DNA of 35,052 nt, taken from positions 1-35,052 of the forward strand of contig CABYCI010000009.1 of the NCBI GenBank assembly GCA_902517425.1, given 5' to 3'. Each line of letters starts with the position of its first letter. Positions within the stretch are counted from its first letter, which is position 1. This document shows positions 21,460 through 34,300 of the stretch, piece by piece. The position numbers and the translations under genes were made by a program. Source of the stretch: an uncultured SAR86 cluster bacterium. Its GTDB lineage: Bacteria; Pseudomonadota; Gammaproteobacteria; Magnimaribacterales; D2472. Under the pieces are notes generated by a model. It saw nothing but the letters and a program-made list of their open reading frames with translations, did no database searches and was not told where the DNA came from.

Positions 21460-22524
21460 ATGGCAACAATATTAGCTGGTAAAGGCTTATCAAGATATCA
21501 AATACATATAAAAGGAAATAGCTTTCCTAAGACAATATTTAATCAAGCTATTAGTAAGGATAATAAGACTTTAATAATTACTGATTCAGGTATACCTAAA
21601 AAACATATAAAAAGAATTAAAGATGCTATCAGTTGTAAGAGTATTAATGTGCTAACTTTAGACCAAGGAGAGAAGTCCAAATCATTCTCATCTTTTCAGA
21701 AGATAATGAATAAGCTTATAACTCTAAATTTTGACAGATCTGATTCTCTAATTGCTGTTGGAGGTGGTGTTGTTGGAGACATAACCGGCTTTTGTGCTGC
21801 TACTTATTTAAGAGGCATCAATTACATACAAGTTCCAACAACTCTTCTTGCTCAGGTAGATTCTTCTGTTGGAGGTAAAACAGCTATTAACGTAGCCCAG
21901 GGTAAAAATCTTATTGGTTCCTTTTATAATCCAAAATTTGTACTAATACTGACTGATTTTCTTAAAACATTGTCTCAAGATCAGTATGAGTCTGGCTTGG
22001 GTGAAGTTATTAAATATGCTTTTATTGGAAATAAAAAGCTAAAAAATATTATTGAAAATGATTCTAAAAAAATTGTAGAGAGAGATGACAAAATACTCAA
22101 AACCATAATCGAAGAATCTATAAAGACAAAATCTAAAATTGTAACCAAGGATGAAAAAGAAAATGGGGTAAGAGCTATATTAAACTTTGGTCATACTTTT
22201 GGTCACGCTATCGAAGCTCATCATAATTATAAAAATATTACTCATGGGGCAGCTATAACCATAGGAATGATAATCGCCTCAAAAGTTTCTTTGTTTGAGG
22301 GTCACATAAAAGATCACCAATTAGATAACATAATAAATATGATTGAATCCTTGGGCTTATGTTCAGATCACAGCAAATATAGATATTCTGATCTTAAGAA
22401 GTATATGAAAGCTGATAAAAAAGTTTCTGCTGGTAAATTAAATCTTATTCTTATCAATAAAAATTTTAACGCTTTTAAAACATCGAATTTTAATAATAAG
22501 AATATTATTAAAGCTTTAAGTTAG
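21460..22524 (+). CDS. aroB: 3-dehydroquinate synthase
   Basis: NAD- and metal-dependent conversion of DAHP to 3-dehydroquinate, the second step to chorismate. At 354 residues it is near E. coli AroB (362). The glycine-rich NAD site IAVGGGVVGDITGFCAATYL, the QVPTTLLAQVDSSVGGKTAI segment and the metal-site histidines in NFGHTFGHAIEA are all intact. The aroK-aroB pairing is the standard one. Its TAG overlaps the gltB TAA on the other strand by 4 bases; in pseudomonads a damX-like gene usually separates aroB from gltB, and none is here. Confidence 0.96.
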   Translation: MATILAGKGLSRYQIHIKGNSFPKTIFNQAISKDNKTLIITDSGIPKKHIKRIKDAISCKSINVLTLDQGEKSKSFSSFQKIMNKLITLNFDRSDSLIAVGGGVVGDITGFCAATYLRGINYIQVPTTLLAQVDSSVGGKTAINVAQGKNLIGSFYNPKFVLILTDFLKTLSQDQYESGLGEVIKYAFIGNKKLKNIIENDSKKIVERDDKILKTIIEESIKTKSKIVTKDEKENGVRAILNFGHTFGHAIEAHHNYKNITHGAAITIGMIIASKVSLFEGHIKDHQLDNIINMIESLGLCSDHSKYRYSDLKKYMKADKKVSAGKLNLILINKNFNAFKTSNFNNKNIIKALS

Positions 22525-25500
22525 GCAGCATTGGCAGTTGTTGCTTTAAGCAAGTCTTGAATATTGCTAGCAGCAGGAACAACTAGCCAAAAATAAGGTT
22601 CATATCTTTCAAAGTCTTCGATAATAATTTTTGCTTTAGTACTATCAGTCATCTTGTAATGTTTGGTAATAATTTCTTTTAAGTATTTTCTATGTGATTG
22701 CATATCTTCAGTTGTAATTCTCTCTATGTTTACTAAACTCCTATTACATTTATCAAAAAAAGTTCTTTCTTCATCAAGAACATAAGCAAAACCTCCAGTC
22801 ATTCCTGCTCCAAAATTTGCTCCAACTGATCCTAAGACTGTTACTTGACCTCCTGTCATATATTCACAGCAATGATCTCCAGCGCCTTCAATAACAGCAT
22901 TTGCACCTGAGTTTCTAACGGCAAATCTTTCTCCAGCTTTTCCAGAAACATAAATATTTCCACCGGTAGCTCCATAAAGACAAGTATTTCCAACTAAAGA
23001 AGTTTCATTATTTTCCTTTGCATAGTTGCTGCTATTTCTAATTATGATGTTGCCTCCGTTCATACCTTTTCCAACATAGTCATTTGCATCGCCTTCAACG
23101 GTTAGATTTAATCCATTTGCATTCCAGCAACCGAAACTTTGTCCTGCCGAACCTTTAAAATTAATATTTATAGGATTCTCTAACCCTTTCTCACCATATT
23201 TCTCTGCAATAAAACCAGAAATTAAAGCTCCAACAGATCTATCAGTATTAGATATTTTATAATTCAAGGAAATTGATTCATTTTTATCAACTGCAATAGC
23301 AACTTTCTTAAGAATTTTTCTTACAAGCAGTCCTTTGTCCCAAGGTTTATTATTTTTTGAAGTACAAAAGAATGACTCATTAATTTTAGTATCTTTATAA
23401 AGCAGGTCTTTTAGATCAATAGCTTCATATTGTGCTTCTAAATTTTGTATCTTTTGTAGGTATTGGGTTTGTCCAATAATATCTTCAAGTTTTGAAATTC
23501 CCATTTCACTGAGGTGTTGTCGAACATCATCTGCAATAAATTTAAAATAATTCATTACCTTTTCTTTTTCTCCGATGAAATGATGATTTATAAGATCTTC
23601 TCTTTGAGTCGCAACGCCAGTTGCACAGTTATTTAAATGGCAAATTCTTAAATACTTGCAACCCATAGCTATCATAGGCCCAGTTCCAAAACCGAATGAC
23701 TCAGCTCCTAAAATAGCTGCCTTGATTACATCAAGGCCTGTCTTCATACCTCCATCCGCTTGGAGTCTTACTTTATGTCTCAATCCACTATCTCTTAAGC
23801 TCTGATGAGCTTCTGCCAAACCAAGCTCCCATGGAGATCCAGCATACCTTATTGAAGTAAGTGGGCTTGCTCCGGTCCCACCATCATGACCTGAGATTGT
23901 AATTAAATCAGCGTAAGCTTTGGCCACACCAGATGCTATTGTTCCAACACCAGGTTCCGAAACTAGTTTTACAGATACTAGTGCACTTGGATTCACTTCT
24001 TTAAGATCGTATATAAGTTGTGCTAAGTCCTCTATTGAATAAATATCATGATGAGGTGGTGGTGAAATTAAGGTTACTCCAGGTGTTGAATATCTTAATT
24101 TAGCAATTAGTTGATTAACTTTACCGCCAGGTAATTGACCGCCTTCACCAGGTTTGGCTCCTTGTGCAATTTTAATTTGAAGTACCTCAGCATTAACTAA
24201 GTAATGAGGAGTAACACCAAACCTTCCTGAAGCGATCTGTTTTATTTTTGATCTTTTAAGAGTGCCGTATCTTTCCTCGGCTTCTCCACCTTCACCAGAA
24301 TTAGATCTTCCTCCTAGTGAATTCATAGCCTCTGCTAGTGTTTCATGAGCTTTTGGAGATAATGCTCCAAGACTCATGCCTGCTGAGTCAAATCTATTTA
24401 AAATTTTCTTTTGAGATTCAACTTTGCTTAAGTTAATTTTTTTCTTATTTGTGCTAACTTCAAGCAAATCTCTCAACATTGCTGGAGGCCTGTTATCTAC
24501 TAATCCTGAATATTCTTTATATATTTCAGATGATTCTGAACTAACCGCTTCTTGAAGTTTTTTTACAATCTCTGGATTATAGGTATGGTATTCCCCTCCA
24601 TGAACATATTTAAGAAGGCCGCCTACATTCATATCTGATAAATTAGATCTCGCATAATCATCTAGTGCTCTAATCTCTTTATCAAGATCTTTTAAGTTTT
24701 TTCCTTTAACTCTGCTTGTTGTATTTGTGAAAGACAAATTAACTACATCTTCATCAAGTCCTACAATTTCAAACAATTGAGAACCTCTATAACTTGAGAT
24801 AGTTGAAATGCCCATCTTTGAAATTATTTTAAGTAATCCTTTATTGACCCCCTTTCTGTATCTGAAACAGTTTTCATGAGGATCACCTTTTAACTCATTT
24901 CTATTAGTAAGGTCTAATATTGTCTGATAGGCAAGACTTGGATATACCGCTGTAGCACCAAAACCAATCAAGCATGCTATTTGATGAGTATCTCTTGCTG
25001 AATAAGAAGTTACGATGATATTTGCATCAGACCTTTTCCCAAGTTTTACTAGCTTTTGATGAACAGCACCAACTGCAAGTAATGCATTTATTGGTAATTT
25101 ATCTTTCTCAGGTAAATCTTCAATTAAATGAATAATTGATGAGCCTGAATTAACAGTTTCAACAACTTTATTTTGAAGGTTGATAATGGCATTTTTTAAA
25201 GATAATTTTTTATCAAAAGATAAACTAATCTCTTCTGATTTAAAGTAAGAATTATTAAGAATAGATTGGAGTTTTTTATAAGAAAGAACTGGAGACGTAG
25301 TTACTAGTCTTCTAGCATGATCTGCAGATTCTTCATAAATATTTAACTCAGGTCCAAAACATGTCTCAAGGGTCATCACAGCAGCCTCCCTTAATGAATC
25401 AATTGGAGGATTGGTTACTTGTGCGAACTGTTGTCGAAAAAAGTCATAAATTTGTCTATGCATCTTGCTCATAACAGCTAGAGCAGTGTCATCTCCCATT

Positions 25501-26954
25501 GAACCGGTGCCTTCTTGTGAATCGACTGCAAGAGGCTTAATGATTGATGACCTTTCTTCTTTGAATAACAAAAATAGTTTGCAAGCTGTTATAAAATCAT
25601 TTGAATCAATCGATTTTAAGCCTGGGCCTTCATATGAATCCAGACTAGATTCGATATAAATAGCATTTTCTTTCAACCATTTTCTATAAGGTAGTTTATC
25701 TTTAAGAATTTTATCAATTGCGGTTTGATCTAGAATTTCTCCATTAATGGTATTAATTGCCAAAATACCACCTGGCTCTACTCTTCCTTTTTCTAGAATA
25801 TTATCTTCATCAACTGGATTTACACCTGTCTCTGAGGCTATTGTTATGATATTGCTTTTATCTATCTGATATCTTGCAGGTCTTAGACCATTTCTATCAA
25901 GAACACATAATGCCCATTTTCCATCTGCCATTACTATTCCAGCAGGACCATCCCAAGGCTCTATATGCATTGAATTATATTCATGAAAGCTTCTGATATC
26001 AGGATCTAAAGTTTGAGTATTTTGCCAAGCAGGAGGAAGGATCATTCTTACAGCCCTAAATAAATCTACTCCACCTTTAACAAGAAGTTCAATCATATTG
26101 TCTAATGATGATGAATCAGAGCCTGTCTCATTTACAAGTTGTTTAAATTTTTGTATTTTTGGAATAAATGGAGTTGAAAATTTTGATGCCCTTGCTTTAA
26201 CCCAGTTTCTATTTCCTCTAATGGCATTAATTTCTCCATTATGTGCGAGCAGTCTAAACGGTTGAGCTAAATGCCATTTTGGACTTGTATTTGTTGAAAA
26301 ACGCTGGTGAAAGACACATGTTGAAGCTTTAAAACTATCATTATTTAAATCAACATAAAAATCCTTTATTGCATCTGGCAGCATTAACCCCTTATAGACA
26401 ATTGTTCTGGAAGACATACTGCAAACATAAAGAACTTCATCATCCATGTGAATTTCTTCAATGAATTTTCTTGCTTGAATTAATCCAGTATCAAATTTAT
26501 CCTGGTTAAAATCTTTTTCAATTGGTTTGATAAATAATTGGTGTATATCTGGTGCACAATCTAGTGCTATTCTTCCTAAGATTCTTTTATTAACTGGGAC
26601 TTTTCTCGTAAAAGTTAGTTCTAGTCCTTCTTTTTTAAGAATTTCTTTAATTGTTTCTAAAATATTAGATATATCATCTTTATAAAAAATCTGTGCAAGA
26701 GCAAAAAAATCTCCAACATCTATATTGCTTTCTTTTATGACTATTTTTTTAAAATAATTATGATCAATATCAATAAGAAGACCGCATCCATCTCCAGTCT
26801 TTCCATCTGATCCAACGCCACCTCTATGTGTCATGCTTCTTAAAGCATCTATAGAATTAATGACTACTTTATGAGATTTAACACCATTGATGTTGGCAAC
26901 AAGTCCAAATCCACAATTATCTCTAAAGTCTTCTTTATTAAATAGTCCTGACAT
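22521..26954 (-). CDS. gltB: Glutamate synthase (NADPH), large subunit
   Basis: Glutamine-hydrolysing subunit of GOGAT; passes ammonia to 2-oxoglutarate using electrons from GltD. I choose the ATG at 26952-26954 (1477 residues), because MSGLFNKEDFRDNCGFG parallels pseudomonad GltB starts; a further ATG at 26988-26990 would add 12 residues unlike the family. After propeptide removal C14 (DNCGFG) becomes the N-terminal nucleophile. GDGCGLLI and the class II amidotransferase domain follow, then the FMN synthase domain (SGEGGEAEERYG, KPGEGGQLPGGKV) and the 3Fe-4S motif C-x5-C-x4-C in MGCKYLRICHLNNC, with a C-terminal beta-helix of glycine repeats. Unusually, it is on the opposite strand to gltD instead of upstream in one operon. 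Confidence 0.96.
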   Translation of the reverse strand: MSGLFNKEDFRDNCGFGLVANINGVKSHKVVINSIDALRSMTHRGGVGSDGKTGDGCGLLIDIDHNYFKKIVIKESNIDVGDFFALAQIFYKDDISNILETIKEILKKEGLELTFTRKVPVNKRILGRIALDCAPDIHQLFIKPIEKDFNQDKFDTGLIQARKFIEEIHMDDEVLYVCSMSSRTIVYKGLMLPDAIKDFYVDLNNDSFKASTCVFHQRFSTNTSPKWHLAQPFRLLAHNGEINAIRGNRNWVKARASKFSTPFIPKIQKFKQLVNETGSDSSSLDNMIELLVKGGVDLFRAVRMILPPAWQNTQTLDPDIRSFHEYNSMHIEPWDGPAGIVMADGKWALCVLDRNGLRPARYQIDKSNIITIASETGVNPVDEDNILEKGRVEPGGILAINTINGEILDQTAIDKILKDKLPYRKWLKENAIYIESSLDSYEGPGLKSIDSNDFITACKLFLLFKEERSSIIKPLAVDSQEGTGSMGDDTALAVMSKMHRQIYDFFRQQFAQVTNPPIDSLREAAVMTLETCFGPELNIYEESADHARRLVTTSPVLSYKKLQSILNNSYFKSEEISLSFDKKLSLKNAIINLQNKVVETVNSGSSIIHLIEDLPEKDKLPINALLAVGAVHQKLVKLGKRSDANIIVTSYSARDTHQIACLIGFGATAVYPSLAYQTILDLTNRNELKGDPHENCFRYRKGVNKGLLKIISKMGISTISSYRGSQLFEIVGLDEDVVNLSFTNTTSRVKGKNLKDLDKEIRALDDYARSNLSDMNVGGLLKYVHGGEYHTYNPEIVKKLQEAVSSESSEIYKEYSGLVDNRPPAMLRDLLEVSTNKKKINLSKVESQKKILNRFDSAGMSLGALSPKAHETLAEAMNSLGGRSNSGEGGEAEERYGTLKRSKIKQIASGRFGVTPHYLVNAEVLQIKIAQGAKPGEGGQLPGGKVNQLIAKLRYSTPGVTLISPPPHHDIYSIEDLAQLIYDLKEVNPSALVSVKLVSEPGVGTIASGVAKAYADLITISGHDGGTGASPLTSIRYAGSPWELGLAEAHQSLRDSGLRHKVRLQADGGMKTGLDVIKAAILGAESFGFGTGPMIAMGCKYLRICHLNNCATGVATQREDLINHHFIGEKEKVMNYFKFIADDVRQHLSEMGISKLEDIIGQTQYLQKIQNLEAQYEAIDLKDLLYKDTKINESFFCTSKNNKPWDKGLLVRKILKKVAIAVDKNESISLNYKISNTDRSVGALISGFIAEKYGEKGLENPININFKGSAGQSFGCWNANGLNLTVEGDANDYVGKGMNGGNIIIRNSSNYAKENNETSLVGNTCLYGATGGNIYVSGKAGERFAVRNSGANAVIEGAGDHCCEYMTGGQVTVLGSVGANFGAGMTGGFAYVLDEERTFFDKCNRSLVNIERITTEDMQSHRKYLKEIITKHYKMTDSTKAKIIIEDFERYEPYFWLVVPAASNIQDLLKATTANAA

Positions 26955-27016
26955 ATGTATTAAAGTGTGTGAAATTTGAGTATAACACATATAACTTTCA
27001 ATTATCTACCAAAAGT

Positions 27017-27033
27017 GTCATACTTTGTCATAC
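27017..27033. repeat. Tandem 7-bp direct repeat, 10-bp period, in the gltB-gltD spacer
   Basis: GTCATAC occurs at 27017-27023 and again at 27027-27033, separated by TTT, so the two copies are in register with one helical turn. They lie 15-32 bases upstream of the gltD start within the 94-base divergent spacer. A possible gltD -10 box (CATACT, 27019-27024) overlaps the first copy, with a weak TTTCAA 17 bases upstream. The arrangement resembles an operator for a protein that binds adjacent direct repeats, but only two copies are present and no experiment backs this. Confidence 0.4.
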
Positions 27034-27042
27034 GCACACTGA

Positions 27043-29743
<2,701 letters not shown>

Positions 29744-29747
<4 letters not shown>

Positions 29748-30619
29748 TCATCCCAAAGTCTTATTAATCCCTCTTGTGTGCAAGAAGCTATTAACTTTCC
29801 ATCTCTTGAAAAAATTGAACCATGTGAAAAACCTCTAGCATTTCTAGTTATTGGGCTCTCAATGGTGTACAAAAACCAGCCATTTAAATCAAGCTTTCTA
29901 TGAAACCACATAGCATGATCAAGACTAGCATTTTGTAAGTTTTTAGTAAGGAAATTAACTCCTACAGAATTATTAGCTGCTCCAAGCAATCCCATATCAG
30001 AAATATATAAAAGAAAGGCTTGTTGAATTGCTTGATCGTCAGGTAATTTTCCTTCATTTTTAATCCATGTATTTTTATAGGGTGGCATTCTTTCAGGTTT
30101 AAAGTAATTTTGTTTTTCAACAGGCCTCATTTCGATTTCCTGTTGCCTAAAGAACATTGGCATATCCTCTTTTTTCATTTTTAATTCTTTTAGTATGTCC
30201 TCTCTTAATTCTTGTTCACTTTTAAGTATTTCTGGTTCTGGGACATTAGGCATATCGATTTGATGCTCAAGACCTTTTTCACTTTTTTGAAAGGAAATTG
30301 AACAATTAAAGATTACCTCTCCATCTTGAATTGCCTTAACACTTCTAGTTGTAAAACTTTTACCATCTCTTATTCTATCCACAGTAAAAGTAATAGATTT
30401 TTCCATATTACCTGGTCTTATAAAATATGAATGGAAGGAGTGAGCAAAATGTTCAACATTTACAGTTTTGTATGCTGCTATAAGAGTCTGGGCCATAACT
30501 TGACCTCCAAAAATTCTTTTATAGCCAACATTTTTTCTATTCCAAGAAAAAATATCTCTATCAACCTTTTCTAAATTGAAAAGTTCAAGAGGTCTGTTTA
30601 AAGAGGGTTTATCTGTCAT
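29744..30619 (-). CDS. tesB: Acyl-CoA thioesterase II
   Basis: Hydrolyses medium- and long-chain acyl-CoA. The double hot-dog protein is 291 residues (E. coli 286). The first hot-dog holds VGYKRIFGGQVMAQTLIAAY and HSFHSYFIRPG; the second holds SLDHAMWFHRKLDLNGWFLY with the catalytic aspartate and SCTQEGLIRL with the catalytic glutamine. QQAFLLYISDMGLLGAA is also conserved. It begins 2 bases after the short-chain dehydrogenase stop, so the two are probably one unit, and its stop overlaps that of hemE. Confidence 0.93.
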
Positions 30620-30621
30620 AT

Positions 30622-31377
30622 TTATGTTGCGCTAAGCCCACCATCAATAATAAGCTCAGTTCCAGTTATAAATGAAGATTCGTCTGAAGCTAAAAAGACT
30701 GCAGCATTAGCAATATCTATTGGCTCCGCAAGCTTTCTAATAGGAATCTGTTGAACAAGTTTTTCTTCAATATTTCTTTCGGGAGCAGAGTCAATCATGC
30801 TTTGCACCATTGCAGTTCTTGTGAATACCGGATGAATTGAGTTACATCTGACTAAGTTAGTTGTCTTAGCGCAATGAAGTGCTACCGATTTTGAAAGATG
30901 CCTGACAGCAGCCTTTGATGAATTGTAAGCAGATGTATTATGAGATGCGACAATACCAGACATGGATGAAATATTAATTATAGACCCGTCACCAGAATCT
31001 CTCATAAGAGGTAATGAATATTTGCATCCCATAAATACTGAATCTAAATTAACTTTATGAACTAAATCCCATAGTTCCAAATCAGTGGATTCAACATCTC
31101 CTCCACCACCCATGCCAGCATTATTAACTAATATATTTAATGATCCAATATCTTCTTTAATTTTTGTTATTGCATGTTGCCATTGATCCTTGCTGGTAAC
31201 GTCTAAAACGATATGGTCACAAGAAAGCTCTGAAGCTGTTTCAACCAAAGTTATTTCATTTATGTCACTTATAATAACTTGTGCACCCTGAGCTATCATA
31301 GATTTTGCCATTTCTTTGCCTAATCCTTGAGCTCCCCCAGTGATTAATGCAACTTTATTTTTTAATCTATTTGACAT
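30622..31377 (-). CDS. Short-chain dehydrogenase/reductase (classical SDR)
   Basis: A 251-residue NAD(P)-dependent oxidoreductase. I choose the ATG at 31375-31377: a GAG ribosome site lies 7 bases upstream and the sequence then reads MSNRLKNKVALITGG; a TTG four codons upstream is the other option. The TGxxxGxG cofactor motif is GGAQGLGK, NNAGMGGGG is the structural motif, and the catalytic triad is S138, Y151 and K155 (ISS ... SAYNSSKAA). The C-terminal ITGTELIIDGGLSAT is standard. An acidic residue after the second strand (IISDIN) suggests NAD preference. The substrate is unknown; the coupled tesB suggests acyl-CoA, fatty acid or steroid metabolism, which is inference only. Confidence 0.9.
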   Translation of the reverse strand: MSNRLKNKVALITGGAQGLGKEMAKSMIAQGAQVIISDINEITLVETASELSCDHIVLDVTSKDQWQHAITKIKEDIGSLNILVNNAGMGGGGDVESTDLELWDLVHKVNLDSVFMGCKYSLPLMRDSGDGSIINISSMSGIVASHNTSAYNSSKAAVRHLSKSVALHCAKTTNLVRCNSIHPVFTRTAMVQSMIDSAPERNIEEKLVQQIPIRKLAEPIDIANAAVFLASDESSFITGTELIIDGGLSAT

Positions 31378-31485
31378 AATTTTACTCAAACTTTTATAAC
31401 GCTATCTTACATTGTTTATAAAAAAACTAGAACTTTAAACTCTCAAAAGGTAGGATATGCAGTCCAAAAACAAAGTTTTATAAAA
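31378..31485. other. Divergent spacer between SDR and cobS
   Basis: The 108 bases are the longest gene-free stretch in the window and must hold promoters for both directions, but the A/T richness gives many partial matches and I could not choose one with confidence. CAAAcTTTTATAA (31387-31399) and CAAAgTTTTATAA (31471-31483) are near-identical direct copies next to the two starts, possibly chance in such sequence. No small ORF or hairpin terminator was seen. Confidence 0.4.
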
Positions 31486-32454
31486 ATGACAGTTAATAAA
31501 AATATAGATTTGCCCGTTAAGCCTGATCAGAAATTCATTGTCTCAGAGGTTTTCAATATCGATTCAAAACTTACTGTAAAAGGTTTCAAGAATAAATCTG
31601 ATTGGGTCCCTGAAATTGATAGTTCATATGTTTTTGATAAAGATACAACTTTATCAATCCTTGCGGGTTTTGAACATAACAGAAGAGTTATGGTTCAAGG
31701 CTTTCATGGAACTGGCAAGTCTACACATATTGAGCAAATAGCTGCTAGATTAAATTGGCCTTGCGTTCGAATAAATCTTGATAGCCATATAAGCAGAATT
31801 GATTTACTTGGAAAGGATGCAATAAAGGTTAATGACGGTAAACAAATAACTGAGTTCCAGGAAGGCTTATTGCCCTGGTCAATCCAAAATCCTGTTGCCC
31901 TAGTTTTTGATGAGTATGATGCTGGCAGACCAGATGTAATGTTTGTAATTCAGAGAATACTTGAAGTTGAGGGTAAATTGACTCTTTTGGATCAAAATAA
32001 AATCATAACTCCAAACTCTAGTTTTAGACTATTTGCAACAACAAATACTGTGGGATTGGGTGATATGACTGGTTTGTATCATGGAACGCAGCAGATTAAT
32101 CAAGGTCAATTAGATCGATGGCACATACTTTCAACATTAAACTATCTTGATCCTAAGCAAGAATTTAAAGTAGTTATGTCGAAGTTAGATACTCTTAAGG
32201 GTATCAAAAACCAAGAAACTATTAAAAAAATGATTAAGCTTGCAAATCTAACAAGATCGGGATTCGCAAATGGTGATATCTCAACACTTATGTCACCAAG
32301 AACAGTAATATCATGGGGTCAAAATTACAAAATATTTAAGGATCTTACAGCCTCATTCAAGTTAAGCTTTTTAAATAAATGTGATGACATCGAAAAATCT
32401 ATCATCTCTGAATATTTTCAAAGATGTTTTGATATAGAAATTGAAGATATTTAA
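31486..32454 (+). CDS. cobS: CobS-like AAA+ ATPase (aerobic cobaltochelatase subunit family)
   Basis: A 322-residue MoxR-group AAA+ ATPase. The protein tracks alphaproteobacterial CobS closely: GFHGTGKSTHIEQ (Walker A, K78), RINLDSHISRIDLLGKDAI, VFDEYDAGRPDVMFVIQR (Walker B, D142-E143), FRLFATTNTVGLGDMTGLYH and MSPRTVISWGQN. In the known B12 pathway CobS and CobT form the ATPase complex that drives cobalt insertion with CobN. No cobN or other cobalamin gene is in the window. The cobT-like gene follows after 17 bases. No Shine-Dalgarno precedes the ATG. The family call is firm; a cobaltochelatase role is not established. Confidence 0.9.
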   Translation: MTVNKNIDLPVKPDQKFIVSEVFNIDSKLTVKGFKNKSDWVPEIDSSYVFDKDTTLSILAGFEHNRRVMVQGFHGTGKSTHIEQIAARLNWPCVRINLDSHISRIDLLGKDAIKVNDGKQITEFQEGLLPWSIQNPVALVFDEYDAGRPDVMFVIQRILEVEGKLTLLDQNKIITPNSSFRLFATTNTVGLGDMTGLYHGTQQINQGQLDRWHILSTLNYLDPKQEFKVVMSKLDTLKGIKNQETIKKMIKLANLTRSGFANGDISTLMSPRTVISWGQNYKIFKDLTASFKLSFLNKCDDIEKSIISEYFQRCFDIEIEDI

Positions 32455-32471
32455 GACAATAAAAACTTTAC

Positions 32472-34238
32472 ATGGGCTGGAATAAAAATAGAGACAAACT
32501 TCACGAAGCTGCTTTTTCTTCAGTGAAAGCAATATCTAAAAATAAGGAATTAACATCAAGCACTGGTCTCTCTCAAAGACCTCCAATTGATAAAAACATT
32601 GTCATTCCATCTGCTCCTAGATCTTCTAAAGATTTAAATAAATGGAGAGGAGAATCAGACTATCAGGCTTTCTGGTACCTTTATCACAAAAAAACAAAGG
32701 AAATAGCTCTTACTCTGCCCGCAAGAATGATCTTTAATGAACTTGAAATATCAAGAGTTGAATTACTTGGATCTTCTAAATACATAGGCGCAAAAAAAAA
32801 TATTTCTGAATATCTCAATCAAAAAAGTTTGAGTATGCATGATAAAAAATCTCTAAATTTTTTAGCTTATGGTGCAAATCTTTGGTTAAAAAGCATTGCA
32901 AAATTTAAGTTAAATGATGAATCTGTGAACATTGTTGAAATTTTTAAAGAAAAATATAATCTGGATGAATCTACAGAATCAATTGGTAACTCCCTTATTC
33001 AAAATATTGAAGATCAAGCTAATTTTGAAAAATTATCTTTAAAGTTTCTTGAGCAATTAGATCTTTTTAAAGATGCTCCTCATGAAGAGGAAGATATTGA
33101 TACTGGTGATGCGCCTGGTTCAACTAATGATATTGAAAATGAAGATATAGAAGCAGAATCTGATATAAATGATAAAGATGAAAACGATTTTAAAGATTTT
33201 CAAGGTGAGGTTGATGAGGATCTTAAAGAATCATTAGATGCAATAGATGATACTTCTATCCAAGAAGAAATTGAGGCAGCAACGTATCCGAATAATCAAT
33301 TTACAAATGACATTAAGAAAAATTATTCGATATATACAACCAACTTTGATGAAATAATTGATGCAAAAGATCTGGTAACCTCAGATGAATCTATGAGATT
33401 AAGAAATCAATTAGATAATTTGATCAAACCTCATTTGGCGACCATTGGGAAACTCGCAAATAGACTGCAAAGACTTCTATTGGCAAAACAGAATACAAGC
33501 TGGAATTATAATTTGGAGGAAGGTATTTTAGATAACGCAAGATTGCATAGAGTGATCGCTAATCCTGGATATCCCTTAAGTTTTAAAGAAGAAACTGAAA
33601 ATAATTTTAAAGATACTGTAGTCTCTCTTCTTATAGATAACTCTGGTTCAATGAGAGGAAGATCAATAAGCTTGGCTGCAATATGTGCAGATATTATTGG
33701 CAGTACATTGGAGAGATGTCAGGTTAAGACAGAAATACTTGGTTTTACAACAAAACATTGGAAAGGTGGAGATTCAAAAAAATTATGGATAATTAAAGGT
33801 AATAAAGCTAATCCAGGAAGATTAAATGATATAAGACATATTATTTACAAAAGTGCTGATAACAGCTGGAGAAGATCAAGAAAATATTTTGGAGCAATGT
33901 TAAGAGAGGGTTTGCTCAAAGAAAATGTAGATGGTGAAGCCCTGGCATGGTCTCATGAAAGATTAATAAAAAGACCAGAAGAAAGAAAAATTCTTATCGT
34001 TATTTCTGATGGAGCCCCTGTTGATGACAGCACTCTTTCAGCCAATAGAGAAGATTTTCTTGATAATCATCTGAGAGAAATTATTTCTAAAATTGAAAAT
34101 GATAGTCCTGTTGATCTTCAAGCCATAGGAATTGGGCATGACGTTACAAAATATTATAAGAATGCTCTTACAATAAACAGAGCTGAAGAACTTGGAGAAG
34201 TTTTGTTAGAAGAGTTAACAAAACTTTTCAATGATTAG
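32472..34238 (+). CDS. cobT: CobT-like VWA-domain protein (aerobic cobaltochelatase subunit family)
   Basis: Partner of the upstream AAA+ ATPase. The 588 residues have an N-terminal helical region, a strongly acidic linker (about 205-260, rich in D/E/N) and a C-terminal VWA domain. The MIDAS metal site is DNSGS (D389, S391, S393) and the rest of the domain is very CobT-like: [71 protein letters not shown] and [12 protein letters not shown]. In ring-shaped chelatases and MoxR/VWA pairs the VWA partner docks client proteins. The client here could be CobN encoded elsewhere or something else such as the neighbouring diiron protein. Confidence 0.9.
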   Translation: MGWNKNRDKLHEAAFSSVKAISKNKELTSSTGLSQRPPIDKNIVIPSAPRSSKDLNKWRGESDYQAFWYLYHKKTKEIALTLPARMIFNELEISRVELLGSSKYIGAKKNISEYLNQKSLSMHDKKSLNFLAYGANLWLKSIAKFKLNDESVNIVEIFKEKYNLDESTESIGNSLIQNIEDQANFEKLSLKFLEQLDLFKDAPHEEEDIDTGDAPGSTNDIENEDIEAESDINDKDENDFKDFQGEVDEDLKESLDAIDDTSIQEEIEAATYPNNQFTNDIKKNYSIYTTNFDEIIDAKDLVTSDESMRLRNQLDNLIKPHLATIGKLANRLQRLLLAKQNTSWNYNLEEGILDNARLHRVIANPGYPLSFKEETENNFKDTVVSLLIDNSGSMRGRSISLAAICADIIGSTLERCQVKTEILGFTTKHWKGGDSKKLWIIKGNKANPGRLNDIRHIIYKSADNSWRRSRKYFGAMLREGLLKENVDGEALAWSHERLIKRPEERKILIVISDGAPVDDSTLSANREDFLDNHLREIISKIENDSPVDLQAIGIGHDVTKYYKNALTINRAEELGEVLLEELTKLFND

Positions 34239-34300
34239 TAATTATTATAAAATAGCTTAGTCTAAAAACACTGAAATCAATTATTTATAGAGATTAAATT

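Noticed and set aside
26955-26990. Longer gltB start with 12 extra residues
   Set aside because: The extra residues do not resemble GltB propeptides, whereas the internal ATG gives a start like pseudomonad GltB.
31387-31483. Near-identical 13-base copies flanking the SDR/cobS spacer
   Set aside because: Low-complexity A/T sequence makes a chance match likely; noted only within the spacer entry.
31486-34238. Evidence for cobalamin synthesis
   Set aside because: CobS/CobT alone do not show a B12 pathway; no CobN or corrin gene is in the window.
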